From assembly GCA_017468085.1 (NCBI GenBank), contig JAFUJR010000032.1:78204-142203 (forward strand): DNA of 64,000 nt. Direction: 5' to 3'. The notes below the pieces were generated by a model. It did not search any database. It saw only the letters and a program-made list of their open reading frames with translations, and had not been told where the DNA came from. This stretch comes from Clostridia bacterium (GTDB taxonomy: Bacteria; Bacillota; Clostridia; Christensenellales; Borkfalkiaceae). Both the position numbers and the translations under genes were made by a program. Below are positions 27,503 to 35,927 of this stretch, one piece after another (within the stretch, counting starts at the first letter, position 1; every line of letters starts with the position of its first letter).

Positions 27503-28987
27503 ATGAACAAACTTGGTTTCGACAACAAGCAATACCTTTCCTTGCAATCGGAAAAGATACAAGAGCGCATTGACGCTTTCGGCGATAAGTTGTACCTTGA
27601 ATTCGGCGGCAAACTTTTCGACGATTATCACGCGGCGCGCGTTTTGCCCGGCTTTGAGCCCGACAGTAAAATCAAAATGCTGTTAAAGCTTCGCGCGATT
27701 GCGGAAATCCTCGTGGTCATCAGCGCGAACGATATCATTAAAAATAAATACCGTAGCGATTTGGGCATCACCTACGATGCCGACGTGATCCGCTTGCTTG
27801 ATATTTTTAAGAGCAAAGGCTTATACGTGGGGAGCGTGGTCGTGAATATGTACCAATCTCAGCCCGCTGTAGACGGATTCATCAAACGGTTGGAAAACCT
27901 CGGCGTGGCGGTGTATAAGCATTACGCGATTGAGGGCTACCCCTCCGACGTGCAAAAAATCGTCAGCGAGGACGGATACGGCAAAAACGAATATATCCCC
28001 ACCAAGCGCCGTTTGGTCATCGTTACCGCGCCCGGTCCCGGAAGCGGAAAAATGGCGACTTGCCTTTCTCAGCTCTATCACGAAAACTTGCGGGGCGTAA
28101 AAGCAGGGTATGCGAAGTTTGAAACCTTCCCTATTTGGAATTTGCCCCTTTCCCACCCCGTCAACCTCGCCTACGAGGCGGCGACGGCGGATTTGAACGA
28201 CGTCAACATGATCGACCCCTACCATTTTGAAACGTACGAAAAATTGGCGGTCAATTACAACCGCGACGTGGAAATTTTCCCCGTCGTTTCGGCTATGCTC
28301 GAAAAAATCCTCGGCTATTCGCCCTATAAATCCCCCACGGATATGGGCGTAAATATGGCAGGCTTTTGTATTATAGACGACGAGGCTTGCCGCGAGGCGT
28401 CCAAAAACGAAGTCATTCGCCGTTATTATTCCGCGCTCTGCGACGCGAAAAAGGGCAGAATCGCAAAAGAAGTCGTGGGCAAGTTAGAGCTTTTGATGAG
28501 CAAAGCGAATATTTCCGTGGACGACAGAAAAGCAGTTGCGCCCGCGCTTGAAAAAGCGGAACTGACGGGCAAACCGTCCGTAGCAATCGAACTCAACGAC
28601 GGACGTATCGTAACGGGCAAAACGGGCGATTTGCTCGGCCCTTCGGCGGCGGCGCTCCTCAACGCGTTAAAGCTGCTCGGCGGCATCGACGATAAAAAGG
28701 AGCTTATCTCCCCCACCATCATCGAGCCTATCCAAAAATTGAAGGTAAAACATATGGGCTCGGTAAATCCCCGTTTACACACGGACGAGGTATTGATGGC
28801 GCTTTCCATCTGCGCCGTAACCGACCCCAAGGCGAAAAAGGCGATTGCACAGTTGGATAAGCTGAAAAACTGCGAATTGCACTCCACCGTCATGCTTGCG
28901 CACGTGGACGAAAAGACCTTAAAGGCGCTTGGTATCCACGTAACCTGCGAACCGCAAAGGCGGGTGTTGATAAACGAGGAATTATAA
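27503..28987 (+). CDS. DUF1846 family protein
   Basis: A 494-residue cytoplasmic protein matching the DUF1846 family by overall sequence, for example TAPGPGSGKMATCLSQLYH, which looks like a nucleotide-binding loop, and NLAYEAATADLNDVNMIDP. The biochemical function of the family is not established to my knowledge. The ATG at 27503 is chosen because the protein then begins MNKLGFDNKQYL as usual and AAGGAG lies 10 bases upstream. An earlier in-frame ATG at 27446 lies almost at the transcription start. It appears to be transcribed alone. Confidence 0.85.
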   Translation: MNKLGFDNKQYLSLQSEKIQERIDAFGDKLYLEFGGKLFDDYHAARVLPGFEPDSKIKMLLKLRAIAEILVVISANDIIKNKYRSDLGITYDADVIRLLDIFKSKGLYVGSVVVNMYQSQPAVDGFIKRLENLGVAVYKHYAIEGYPSDVQKIVSEDGYGKNEYIPTKRRLVIVTAPGPGSGKMATCLSQLYHENLRGVKAGYAKFETFPIWNLPLSHPVNLAYEAATADLNDVNMIDPYHFETYEKLAVNYNRDVEIFPVVSAMLEKILGYSPYKSPTDMGVNMAGFCIIDDEACREASKNEVIRRYYSALCDAKKGRIAKEVVGKLELLMSKANISVDDRKAVAPALEKAELTGKPSVAIELNDGRIVTGKTGDLLGPSAAALLNALKLLGGIDDKKELISPTIIEPIQKLKVKHMGSVNPRLHTDEVLMALSICAVTDPKAKKAIAQLDKLKNCELHSTVMLAHVDEKTLKALGIHVTCEPQRRVLINEEL

Positions 28988-29059
28988 AGGAAAAACGATT
29001 TTTAAAGTACAAATCTTTGCTTTGCAATGCAACTCGAACAACTGCACGTTTATTTGAAT

Positions 29060-29103
29060 ATGCTATACGCCTCCAAAGTTATAACTTTGGAGGCGTATAG
29101 CAT
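29060..29103. repeat. Perfect 44-bp palindrome
   Basis: Two 22-base arms with no spacer, ATGCTATACGCCTCCAAAGT followed by TA and the exact complement. It lies between two converging genes. Neither side has a good T-run, so it is not a standard terminator, although it could fold into a 20-bp hairpin in either transcript. Confidence 0.9.
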
Positions 29104-29116
29104 GATGAAGATATAT

Positions 29117-29662
29117 TTATTCGCTTCGCACAATTTCTTCTATAGATAAAACCGTCCATTTATTAGGGTTATTTTTAAGATAATCGTTATTATCGTGTAT
29201 TATAAATGTAATCGGCTCTACCGTACCCTCATTTTTCTGTTTTAAAAATAGATGAACATACCCGTATTCTTCATTCTTGTAAGAAAGCATGTAATCTGCC
29301 TCTATTGTATTAAAATTTCCATGCAACGATTTCACCATCAATTCTTTAGAGGCTAATATATTTTTCAACTCTTCAAAAAACATTATTCTGTTTTCAATGA
29401 GGTAGTAATATATACTGAAAGATATATCTGTAAAAGCTAATTCTTTGTTTAAAATTTGCCGATATATCTTTGAGCTTGAGTATCTTAACTGTGAAATGTC
29501 CTTGAGTTTATGTAATCCAATCATATGTTTAAAATGGTCAGAAGAAAACAGAATATCAAACTCAAGTAAAACACATTTTCTACCAGCTTTTAAGTGAAAT
29601 TTTTTACCCTCAAAATTTGTTTTATAAAATAACGCGTCTTTATAAAGTAAATCTTCTTCCAT
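29117..29662 (-). CDS. PBECR4-like nuclease-domain protein
   Basis: A 181-residue protein, richer in A+T, Lys, Ile and Asn than its neighbours. The central stretch LEFDILFSSDHFKHMIGLHK and the C-terminal PITFIIHDNNDYLKNNPNKW resemble the PBECR4 family, a predicted nuclease fold of the barnase-EndoU-colicin E5-RelE group found in phages and mobile elements. I cannot point to catalytic residues with certainty. No antitoxin gene is visible beside it. The base composition, the 44-bp palindrome downstream and the RNA gene upstream suggest horizontal acquisition. If the family call is wrong it remains an unknown protein. Confidence 0.6.
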   Translation of the reverse strand: MEEDLLYKDALFYKTNFEGKKFHLKAGRKCVLLEFDILFSSDHFKHMIGLHKLKDISQLRYSSSKIYRQILNKELAFTDISFSIYYYLIENRIMFFEELKNILASKELMVKSLHGNFNTIEADYMLSYKNEEYGYVHLFLKQKNEGTVEPITFIIHDNNDYLKNNPNKWTVLSIEEIVRSE

Positions 29663-29679
29663 CGTAATCCTCTCTATGA

Positions 29680-29702
29680 AAAAAGCCTTCCGAGGAAGGC
29701 TA
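29680..29702 (-). terminator. Terminator of the structured RNA
   Basis: Minus strand hairpin AGCCTTCC-TCG-GAAGGCT followed by TTTTTC. Confidence 0.85.
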
Positions 29703-29858
29703 CTTTCATAAATTTTCGCTTTTCTTTCAACAAACGTCTATTTAGGCTTTGGGTAAACGAGAACCGATATGCATCTCAACATAGGACTTCCCTAACCAAA
29801 CCCCATGCGTCTTCGATAGCGCGGGAATCTTGTTCCCGAGCCAAGGTTCTACCTTGTA
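29680..29858 (-). ncRNA. Structured noncoding RNA of about 180 nt
   Basis: A consensus promoter (29864-29892) and an intrinsic terminator (29680-29702) define a transcript with no open frame of note. A closing stem AGAACC/GGTTCT pairs 29845-29850 with 29760-29765. Inside it lies a hairpin GGGAA/TTCCC (29823-29837). GGGTTTGG (29796-29803) can also pair with CCAAAGCC (29745-29752) outside that stem, with one internal mismatch, giving a pseudoknot. The size and compact folding suggest a conserved family. The raiA-motif RNA and 6S RNA are candidates, but the 5' and 3' ends do not pair as in 6S, and I cannot confirm either. Confidence 0.6.
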
Positions 29859-29863
29859 GTATT

Positions 29864-29892
29864 ATTATATGCCATTATTTTTAATTTGTCAA
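29864..29892 (-). promoter_or_regulatory. Promoter of the structured RNA
   Basis: Minus strand TTGACA (29887-29892) and TATAAT (29864-29869), exactly 17 bases apart; among the strongest in the window. Confidence 0.85.
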
Positions 29893-29986
29893 TAGCAATC
29901 TGACAACTTTTTTAAATTTTTTTACTATTTCTTAATTATTTCTCCCCTATTTATGAAAATTTAGTCAAATCTCCCTTTCTCCGTTT

Positions 29987-31129
29987 TTATTCAGGTAATT
30001 TATAATCGCCTGCTTTAATCCAACCCCATTTCCGCATAAGCTCGGAAAATAACAAGTTTAACGCCGCAGGCAAAATAAACATCAACAACACGATGCCCAC
30101 GTACCCAAGCCAACCGCTTGTGTAATTGAATAAATCGAACACGCCGACCAAACCGCTCGTGCCCATACCGCCGCCCGACGCGCCGCATTTGAGCTTGAAA
30201 ACGCAGGTGGACAAAGGGCCTAAAATTGCGCTCGATAAGACCATGGGTGCCATGATTATCGGTTTTTTCATTACGTTGGGTATCTGTAACATACTCGTCC
30301 CTATCCCCTGCGAAATAAGTCCGCTAAACTTATTTTCACGGAAACTTGCCACGGCAAACCCAACCATATGACAAGCGCAGCCAACCGTCGCCGCACCACC
30401 CGCTAAAAGCATAGCTTCGTAATTTCCGCTCTCAGCGCCAAGCGCCAATACGGGGCTGGAAACCGCCACCCAAATCGCCGCGGACGAAGTAGGCATGGTA
30501 AGTAAAATACCCATCGACACGGAAACGACGATACCCATCACGAAAGGTACGGCTTGCGTTGCGATTGCAATTCCGTCCCCCAACAAATTGACGAGTAAAA
30601 TAAACGGATAGGCAAGGTAAACGCCCGCAAACGAAAGCGCCAGCACGCCGAGCGGAACCAGCAAAATATCCAGCTTCGTCCTGCCCGCATACAAGCCCAC
30701 GACCTCTACGGCGAGCATCGTTACCACGTACGCGCCGATGGGATTGCCGGGCGCACCGAGCGTAAGCGAGGCGAGCCCCCCTGCGCCGTACACCAAATTC
30801 CCCGCGAACGCACCGACGAAACCCGCCACCGCCGCCGAAAAAACGACCAGCTTGTTTTTCTCTAATGCGTGCGCTATGCCGACGCCGATGCCTACGCCCA
30901 TCAAGGACTTGGCGATATTCGCTATGTATAAAAGCGTCTTTCCGACGTAATTCCCGCCGCCTATCAGGTTGATCCAGCCCGCGATTTGCGCCAAAATCGT
31001 ACCCGCAATCAACGTAACGAACAACCCCTGCGCCATGCCCGAAAAGGCGGTGATGAAATACCGCTTAGGAAGGGTCTTGAAATACTCCTTCGCCGTCATG
31101 CGCTTTAATTCTGCCTTTTTCTCACTCAA
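29987..31129 (-). CDS. PfoR-type membrane protein (PTS EIIC-like)
   Basis: A 380-residue protein with about nine to ten membrane segments, rich in Gly and Ala, with stretches such as GVGIGVGIAHALEKNKLV and GGMGTSGLVGVFDLF. It belongs to the PfoR group of PTS enzyme-IIC-like proteins. No EIIA or EIIB gene lies nearby, so sugar phosphorylation cannot be assumed. PfoR was named as a regulator of perfringolysin in Clostridium perfringens, but the molecular role is unclear. It is transcribed alone. Confidence 0.82.
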   Translation of the reverse strand: MSEKKAELKRMTAKEYFKTLPKRYFITAFSGMAQGLFVTLIAGTILAQIAGWINLIGGGNYVGKTLLYIANIAKSLMGVGIGVGIAHALEKNKLVVFSAAVAGFVGAFAGNLVYGAGGLASLTLGAPGNPIGAYVVTMLAVEVVGLYAGRTKLDILLVPLGVLALSFAGVYLAYPFILLVNLLGDGIAIATQAVPFVMGIVVSVSMGILLTMPTSSAAIWVAVSSPVLALGAESGNYEAMLLAGGAATVGCACHMVGFAVASFRENKFSGLISQGIGTSMLQIPNVMKKPIIMAPMVLSSAILGPLSTCVFKLKCGASGGGMGTSGLVGVFDLFNYTSGWLGYVGIVLLMFILPAALNLLFSELMRKWGWIKAGDYKLPE

Positions 31130-31159
31130 AACAAAACCTCCTTTAAGGTCTTTTTCTTT

Positions 31160-31188
31160 ATTATACTCCGTTATTCGATAAAACGCAA
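31160..31188 (-). promoter_or_regulatory. Promoter of the PfoR-type gene
   Basis: Minus strand TTGCGT (31183-31188), 17 bases, TATAAT (31160-31165). The -35 element is weak. Confidence 0.55.
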
Positions 31189-31257
31189 GCGATTTAAAGG
31201 TATCGATAAAAAATTATTGATTAGATAAATTTTAACGAATTTAGCAGCGAAAACGTA

Positions 31258-31294
31258 AAAACCGTCCTACGCGTTTGGGGCGAGGACGGCTTTT
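31258..31294 (-). terminator. Terminator of the DUF1540 gene
   Basis: Minus strand hairpin GCCGTCCT/AGGACGGT followed by TTTTACG. Confidence 0.75.
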
Positions 31295-31308
31295 AAGGTT
31301 AAAACAGC

Positions 31309-31482
31309 TTATTTTCTTTCAAAGCTGTCGCAGCAAGTGCAGCTTTCGGCGTCGCAGCTGCAAGTATTGCCGACGTGGATTTTGCGCAAGGTGCAAAAAT
31401 CGCCCGCGCGGTTGTACTTACATTCGGTTACGCCACAGCCGATGGCAGTATTCACTTCGTGCGTGTTTTCTTTGTTCATCAT
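31309..31482 (-). CDS. DUF1540-type small cysteine-rich protein
   Basis: A 57-residue protein with eight cysteines, beginning MMNKENTHEVNTAIGCGVTE and containing CKYNRAGDFCTLRKIHVG and CSCDAESCTCC. The pattern matches DUF1540, presumed metal-binding, widespread in spore-forming Firmicutes and without a defined function. AAAGGAGG lies 8 bases before the first of two ATGs. Its promoter (31502-31530) is divergent from, and partly interleaved with, the rplI promoter. Confidence 0.85.
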   Translation of the reverse strand: MMNKENTHEVNTAIGCGVTECKYNRAGDFCTLRKIHVGNTCSCDAESCTCCDSFERK

Positions 31483-31501
31483 AATCAAATCCTCCTTTAA
31501 A

Positions 31502-31566
31502 GGTATAAAAAGAGTATGCGCAAATTTCAAAAAGATATTGACATTTGCAAATTTTTCCTGTACAAT
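31502..31566. promoter_or_regulatory. Divergent promoters of the DUF1540 gene and rplI
   Basis: Minus: TTGAAA (31525-31530), 17 bases, TATACC (31502-31507). Plus: TTGACA (31538-31543), 17 bases, TACAAT (31561-31566). The two -35 elements are only 7 bases apart. Confidence 0.72.
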
Positions 31567-31621
31567 ATAGGCGTAGAGAAAAATTCGGGGCGCGCGTCGT
31601 CTTACGAAGGAGGATATGTAT

Positions 31622-32062
31622 ATGAAAGTTTTATTGTTGGCGGACGTAAAAAACGTAGGCAAAAAAGGAGACGTCGTTGAGGTTGCGGACGGATACGGCA
31701 GAAACTTTTTGGTAAAGAAAGGTTTGGCGAGTATCGCAACGGCGAGCGTCGTACACGAAGCGGCGCAGAAAAAAGCGGCGCAAGATTTCCATAGAGCGGA
31801 AGAAATAAAGGCTTTGAAGGCGTTGGCGGCAGAGCTTAACGGCAAAACCGTTTCCGTGAAAATCAAAACGGGGGAAAACGGAAAGCTGTTCGGTAGCGTA
31901 ACGAGCGCGAACGTCGCGGCGGCGCTTGCAGAAGCGGGCTACGACGTGGATAAAAAGAAGATTAAAATGGAGAACGTAAAAACGCTGGGCGCGTTTGAGG
32001 CGGAAATCCGTTTGATGGAAGGCGTAACTGCAAAAATCCGTTGCATGGTGGAAGCGCTTTAA
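31622..32062 (+). CDS. rplI: 50S ribosomal protein bL9
   Basis: A 146-residue ribosomal protein. The N-terminal domain [20 protein letters not shown] and [13 protein letters not shown] are characteristic, followed by the long connecting helix and the C-terminal domain ([11 protein letters not shown]). I use the second ATG (31622) because AAGGAGG is 8 bases before it; the first ATG at 31616 would be only two bases away. It is alone, without the usual rpsF-ssb-rpsR or dnaB neighbours. Confidence 0.96.
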   Translation: MKVLLLADVKNVGKKGDVVEVADGYGRNFLVKKGLASIATASVVHEAAQKKAAQDFHRAEEIKALKALAAELNGKTVSVKIKTGENGKLFGSVTSANVAAALAEAGYDVDKKKIKMENVKTLGAFEAEIRLMEGVTAKIRCMVEAL

Positions 32063-32083
32063 TCTTATTGCATATAATAAATA

Positions 32084-32119
32084 CCGTTCTGCGCGTAAAA
32101 TCCGTGCAGAGCGGTTTTT
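32084..32119 (+). terminator. rplI terminator
   Basis: Stem CCGTTCTGC/GCAGAGCGG followed by TTTTTATG. Confidence 0.75.
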
Positions 32120-32152
32120 ATGTAAATTGCATTAACATTTTTGAAAAATCCC

Positions 32153-32181
32153 TTGCACTTAGCAAAAAAATGTGCTACAAT
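32153..32181 (+). promoter_or_regulatory. Promoter of the yitT-like gene
   Basis: TTGCAC (32153-32158), 17 bases, TACAAT (32176-32181). Confidence 0.65.
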
Positions 32182-32220
32182 ATGCTGTGGAATAATAAAT
32201 CAGATACGAGGATAGAAATT

Positions 32221-33297
32221 ATGGAAGAAATACAAGTGCAAGCCGAAGAAACGGCACCTGCTACGCAAACGACGGAAAGGACACACGCCGCTCTGCCCCC
32301 TAAAATTACGAAGGAGCATTTTGCTCCCTCAAAAAGAAAACGGGATAAGGCTTGGCTTTGGATAAAATCAGTGTTGCTTACGTTGCTTTCGTCCTTTCTT
32401 ATCGCCTTTTCCGCATACACGCTGATCACTCCCAACAAATTCACGATTGGCGGCGCAAGCGGTATTGCCATTTTGGTAAATATTGCCACGCAAGATAAAA
32501 TTCCGCAAAGTATTATACTGTTTGCAATCAACTTGCCCTTGATCGTGCTTTCCTTTTTCTTCGTCAAGAAGAAATTTGCCGTTTTATCGGCAATGAACAT
32601 CGGCTTACAATCCCTTTGGCTTCTCTTATTAGAGCAGCTTTTCCCCGCGAATATCAAAACGGAAGACGGCGCGTTCATCTCGAAAATTTCTATCATCTTC
32701 CCCGGCGGCGAGCCCTCTAAATTGTTTGCCGCATTGGGCGCAGGGCTTTTGATTGGGCTTGCCATTGCGCTTGCCTTTAAAGTCGGGGGCAGTACGGGCG
32801 GCACGGATATCCTTGCAGTTATGATACAAAAGAAGGTGAAAGCGACCTCCATTTCGTGGATGCTCTTTATTATCAACGTTATCATTATTTCCGCTTCCTT
32901 CTTCGTAATCGATCCCACCGAGACCGACGACGTCGCAACGGAAATAGGTTTGAGAATGATGCCCATCGCGCTTGCCGCATTTGAAGCTTTTATTGAAAGC
33001 AGAACGAACGAATCCATTTTAAACGGTTTCCAATCGGCAATAGAATTCCGTATCATCACCGACAAATCGGAAGAGATGGCAACCGCTATCATGAAAGAGC
33101 TGAGCCGCGGCGTTACCGCTATCCCCGCAACGGGTATGTATACGAAAATTGCGCACACGATGCTCGTTTGCGTAGTCAGCCGCAGACAGGTGGCGACCCT
33201 GCAAAGAATCATGCAAACGGTAGACCCCGATTCCTTTGCGGTAACCTCCAAAGCGACGCAGGTTTTGGGCTTGGGATTTTTCAACGGCGAGGTATAA
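32221..33297 (+). CDS. YitT family membrane protein
   Basis: A 358-residue protein with a charged N-terminal tail of about 40 residues, five or six membrane segments (FTIGGASGIAILVNIATQDK; KVGGSTGGTDILAVMIQKK), and a C-terminal DUF2179-like cytoplasmic domain (RGVTAIPATGMYTK; TSKATQVLGLGF). The family function is unknown. The start at 32221 follows GAGGATAG; the longer frame runs back into rplI and before the promoter. It is transcribed alone. Confidence 0.9.
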   Translation: MEEIQVQAEETAPATQTTERTHAALPPKITKEHFAPSKRKRDKAWLWIKSVLLTLLSSFLIAFSAYTLITPNKFTIGGASGIAILVNIATQDKIPQSIILFAINLPLIVLSFFFVKKKFAVLSAMNIGLQSLWLLLLEQLFPANIKTEDGAFISKISIIFPGGEPSKLFAALGAGLLIGLAIALAFKVGGSTGGTDILAVMIQKKVKATSISWMLFIINVIIISASFFVIDPTETDDVATEIGLRMMPIALAAFEAFIESRTNESILNGFQSAIEFRIITDKSEEMATAIMKELSRGVTAIPATGMYTKIAHTMLVCVVSRRQVATLQRIMQTVDPDSFAVTSKATQVLGLGFFNGEV

Positions 33298-33300
33298 TCA

Positions 33301-33352
33301 AAAAATCGCGTAAATTCCTTGATTTTTCGAGGTTTTTCGCGATTTTTTTTCG
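33301..33352 (+). terminator. Terminator of the yitT-like gene
   Basis: AAAAATCGCG and TCGCGATTTTTTTT arms around a longer loop that itself can pair. Confidence 0.65.
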
Positions 33353-33360
33353 TATAACTA

Positions 33361-33389
33361 TTGACAAGTGGAATATTTTGGGGTATAAT
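33361..33389 (+). promoter_or_regulatory. Promoter of the HU gene
   Basis: TTGACA (33361-33366), 17 bases, TATAAT (33384-33389), a full-consensus promoter as expected for an abundant protein. Confidence 0.88.
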
Positions 33390-33445
33390 ATGTTTACTTA
33401 AAAACGAAAATGTTTTTATAAAATAAATTTAAAGGGGATTTTTTT

Positions 33446-33718
33446 ATGAACAAAGGCGAATTGATTAAGGCAATTGCAGACAAAGCAGGTTTTACGCAGA
33501 AGGACGCAACGGCGGCTTACGATGCATTTATCGAGGCAGTTACGGAAACGTTGAAAGCAGGTGAAAAAGTTCAGCTTATCGGCTTCGGTAGCATCGAAGT
33601 GAAGGAAGTTGCAGCTAAGACGGGCAGAAATCCTAAGACGAAAGAACCCGTTGAAATTCCCGCTTGCAAGAAACCCGTTATGAAATTCGGTAAGGCTTTC
33701 AAAGCAGAACTTAACTAA
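33446..33718 (+). CDS. hup: DNA-binding protein HU
   Basis: A 90-residue nucleoid protein of the HU/IHF family. The typical N-terminus MNKGELIKAIADKAGFTQKD and the DNA-binding arm (GFGSIEVKEVAAKTGRNPKT) are present, with a Lys-rich end. It bends and compacts DNA. It has a consensus promoter and a tight terminator, and is a single-gene unit. Confidence 0.96.
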   Translation: MNKGELIKAIADKAGFTQKDATAAYDAFIEAVTETLKAGEKVQLIGFGSIEVKEVAAKTGRNPKTKEPVEIPACKKPVMKFGKAFKAELN

Positions 33719-33732
33719 TTTTAAACTATACG

Positions 33733-33762
33733 AAAAGCCGAGGCGCTCGCCTCGGCTTTTTT
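33733..33762 (+). terminator. HU terminator
   Basis: Hairpin AAAGCCGAGGCG/CGCCTCGGCTTT followed by T-run. Confidence 0.88.
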
Positions 33763-33792
33763 ATTTCTCCCCCTGTGTCTATGCTTTTATAT

Positions 33793-33836
33793 AAAACCCG
33801 CCCTGCGCAAAACGCGCGGGGCGGGTTCGTTTTTTC
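33793..33836 (-). terminator. trpS terminator
   Basis: Minus strand stem AACCCGCCC(C)GCGC/GCGC(A)GGGCGGGTT followed by TTAT, close after the trpS stop. Confidence 0.78.
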
Positions 33837-33840
33837 TATC

Positions 33841-34893
33841 TTATTTTCTGTCGGCGAAATAGTCGATTTTCATTGATTTCTTGACCTCGGCAAGCGTTTC
33901 TGCCGCCGCCTCGCGCGCCGCCTCGCTCCCTTTATAAAGCATATCCCAAATAGCGGGAATATCCTTAGCGAGCTCCTCTCTGCGGGTGCGGATAGGTTCA
34001 AGCACCTCTTGCATAACGGCGTTGAGGAATTTCTTCACCTTCATATCCCCCAAACCGCCCCGTTCGTAATGCGCTTTGAGTTCGTCCAAGCCCGCGTATT
34101 CGGGCAGATATTTTTGGAAGTGCTCCGCCGCCGAAAAAGCGTCCAAATAAATGAACGTGGGGTTGTTTTTCGTGTCGCCGGGGTCGGTTACCTTAATGTG
34201 GTTGGGGTCGGTGTACATACCCATGACCTTGCGCTTGATTTCGTCCGCGCTGTCGGAAAGGTAAATGCAGTTGCCGAGCGACTTGCTCATTTTTGCCATA
34301 CCGTCCGTGCCGGGCAAACGCAGGCAGGACTTATTTTCGGGCAAGACTGCCTTAGGCTCGATCAGCGTTTCGCCGTACAAACCGTTGAAACTACGCACGA
34401 TTTCGCGCGCTTGTTCAAGCATAGGAAGCTGGTCCTCTCCTACGGGTACGGTGTTCGCCTTAAACGCCGTAATGTCTGCCGTCTGCGAAACGGGATAGGT
34501 CAAAAAGCCCATGGGGATAGAAGCCTCGAAGTTGCGGAGCTTTAACTCCGTCTTTACCGTCGGATTGCGTTCCAAACGGGAAAGGGTAACGAGGTTCATA
34601 TAATAGAAGGTGAGTTCGGTAAGCTGTTCCACGTGCGACTGCACGAAAATCGTCGATTTTTGAGGGTCAAGACCGCAAGCGAGATAATCAAGCGCGACTT
34701 CGGTGATGTTCGCGCGAACCTTGTCGGGGTTGTCGAAATTGTCGGTGAGCGCCTGCGCGTCTGCAATCATAATATAAATTTTGTCGTACTTGCCGCTGTT
34801 TTGCATTTCCACGCGGCGGCGAAGCGAGCCCACGTAATGCCCGATATGCAATTTGCCCGTAGGTCTGTCGCCCGTTAAAATAATGTTTTTCAT
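33841..34893 (-). CDS. trpS: Tryptophan-tRNA ligase
   Basis: A 350-residue class I aminoacyl-tRNA synthetase charging tRNA-Trp. The HIGH motif is [12 protein letters not shown] and the KMSKS motif is [27 protein letters not shown] is typical of TrpRS. It lies 24 bases after an unknown 324-residue protein and is probably co-transcribed with it. No T-box leader is present, since the upstream gene is so close. Confidence 0.95.
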   Translation of the reverse strand: MKNIILTGDRPTGKLHIGHYVGSLRRRVEMQNSGKYDKIYIMIADAQALTDNFDNPDKVRANITEVALDYLACGLDPQKSTIFVQSHVEQLTELTFYYMNLVTLSRLERNPTVKTELKLRNFEASIPMGFLTYPVSQTADITAFKANTVPVGEDQLPMLEQAREIVRSFNGLYGETLIEPKAVLPENKSCLRLPGTDGMAKMSKSLGNCIYLSDSADEIKRKVMGMYTDPNHIKVTDPGDTKNNPTFIYLDAFSAAEHFQKYLPEYAGLDELKAHYERGGLGDMKVKKFLNAVMQEVLEPIRTRREELAKDIPAIWDMLYKGSEAAREAAAETLAEVKKSMKIDYFADRK

Positions 34894-34917
34894 ATATACT
34901 CCTTACGTTGTTGAAAA

Positions 34918-35892
34918 TTAGGCTTGATAACAGTCCAAGTTTCCAAACAACTTTTCTATCATTTTATAATCTACGCCGTCCGCACCGCGCCAATGGCATA
35001 CGGGATAAGCGTAATCGTTTTTGTATTCGTCCGCCTCTTTTTGTTCGCTCGGCGGCGTGTATTTTTCCGCATACCCAAACATATCTTTGGGATGCAAAAT
35101 ATTGAGATACGAAAGCACGTTGATAAATTCTTGCGCTTCGTCGCCCGTCAAGGGCAAAATTTTGCTTTTGTGCAAGGCTTGCTTATACGCGCCAACTTTC
35201 TTGTTGGACGGAATAGTTTCCGCAAGCCGCGCCGCCGCCATAAAGCTTGAAAAGTCCTCTTTTGTCGGCGTGATCTTGGGGAATTTTATCCCTTCTTCCA
35301 AACAATACAACGCATGGTTTACCGAATAGGTCGCATACGACTTACCAAGATATAAAAACTCCGCGTCGATGAAAGCGTCTAAAAAATTGTAATATACATT
35401 ATTCCTTGTGGGCTTTTTAGACGGCGTATCATCATGATAATCACATACGCCGCAACAAAACGGAATAAAGCCCTCCTCGCCGCCAGCGCCGCAATAACAC
35501 GCCGTTTTTTCATGGTCGGGGAAATTTTTGAAAAAGTGGTAAGCAACGAAAGGCAAAATATATTCTCGGCAATCCTTATGCGTAACGCCGTAAATAAAAC
35601 CGTCCGCAAGCGTTTTTTCGTCCGCTTGTGCAAATAAATTCTTTGCCTTTTTTAGCATTTCTTGATGGGGAAGTCTTTCCTCTTTTTCGCGGACAAACCC
35701 TGCTGAAATCAAGGGAACTGCTTGTAATAAAAGCTCGTCGAATTTTGGCGTTCCAAACAACGCTTCCGATTTTTTAAAAATCGTCAATGCTTTTGTTTTG
35801 GGGCAGGCAGGTACGGGTTGAACGGAAATTTTTGCAATTTCTTCTTGAATTTTTGCACGCAATTCCATTTTTACCTTTTCGCTAATATCCAT
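34918..35892 (-). CDS. Protein of unknown function upstream of trpS
   Basis: I do not recognise this 324-residue protein. It looks soluble, with no signal peptide or membrane segments. Two cysteine-rich spots are CYCGAGGEEGFIPFCCGVCD near the middle and YPVCHWRGADGVDYKMIEK at the C-terminus, which could bind a metal. The ATG at 35892 has only a weak ribosome site (TGAGG). It is probably in one unit with trpS, but no functional link is evident. Confidence 0.75.
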   Translation of the reverse strand: MDISEKVKMELRAKIQEEIAKISVQPVPACPKTKALTIFKKSEALFGTPKFDELLLQAVPLISAGFVREKEERLPHQEMLKKAKNLFAQADEKTLADGFIYGVTHKDCREYILPFVAYHFFKNFPDHEKTACYCGAGGEEGFIPFCCGVCDYHDDTPSKKPTRNNVYYNFLDAFIDAEFLYLGKSYATYSVNHALYCLEEGIKFPKITPTKEDFSSFMAAARLAETIPSNKKVGAYKQALHKSKILPLTGDEAQEFINVLSYLNILHPKDMFGYAEKYTPPSEQKEADEYKNDYAYPVCHWRGADGVDYKMIEKLFGNLDCYQA

Positions 35893-35927
35893 CGAATATT
35901 CCTCACGTTTTTGCGCATACTTGGGGT

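Noticed and set aside
29680-29858. 6S RNA as a firm call
   Set aside because: The size fits, but the 5' and 3' ends do not pair to form the closing stem expected, so I left the family open.
32175-33284. 369-codon minus-strand frame opposite the yitT-like gene
   Set aside because: The plus-strand protein has family motifs, a promoter and a terminator; the minus frame has none.
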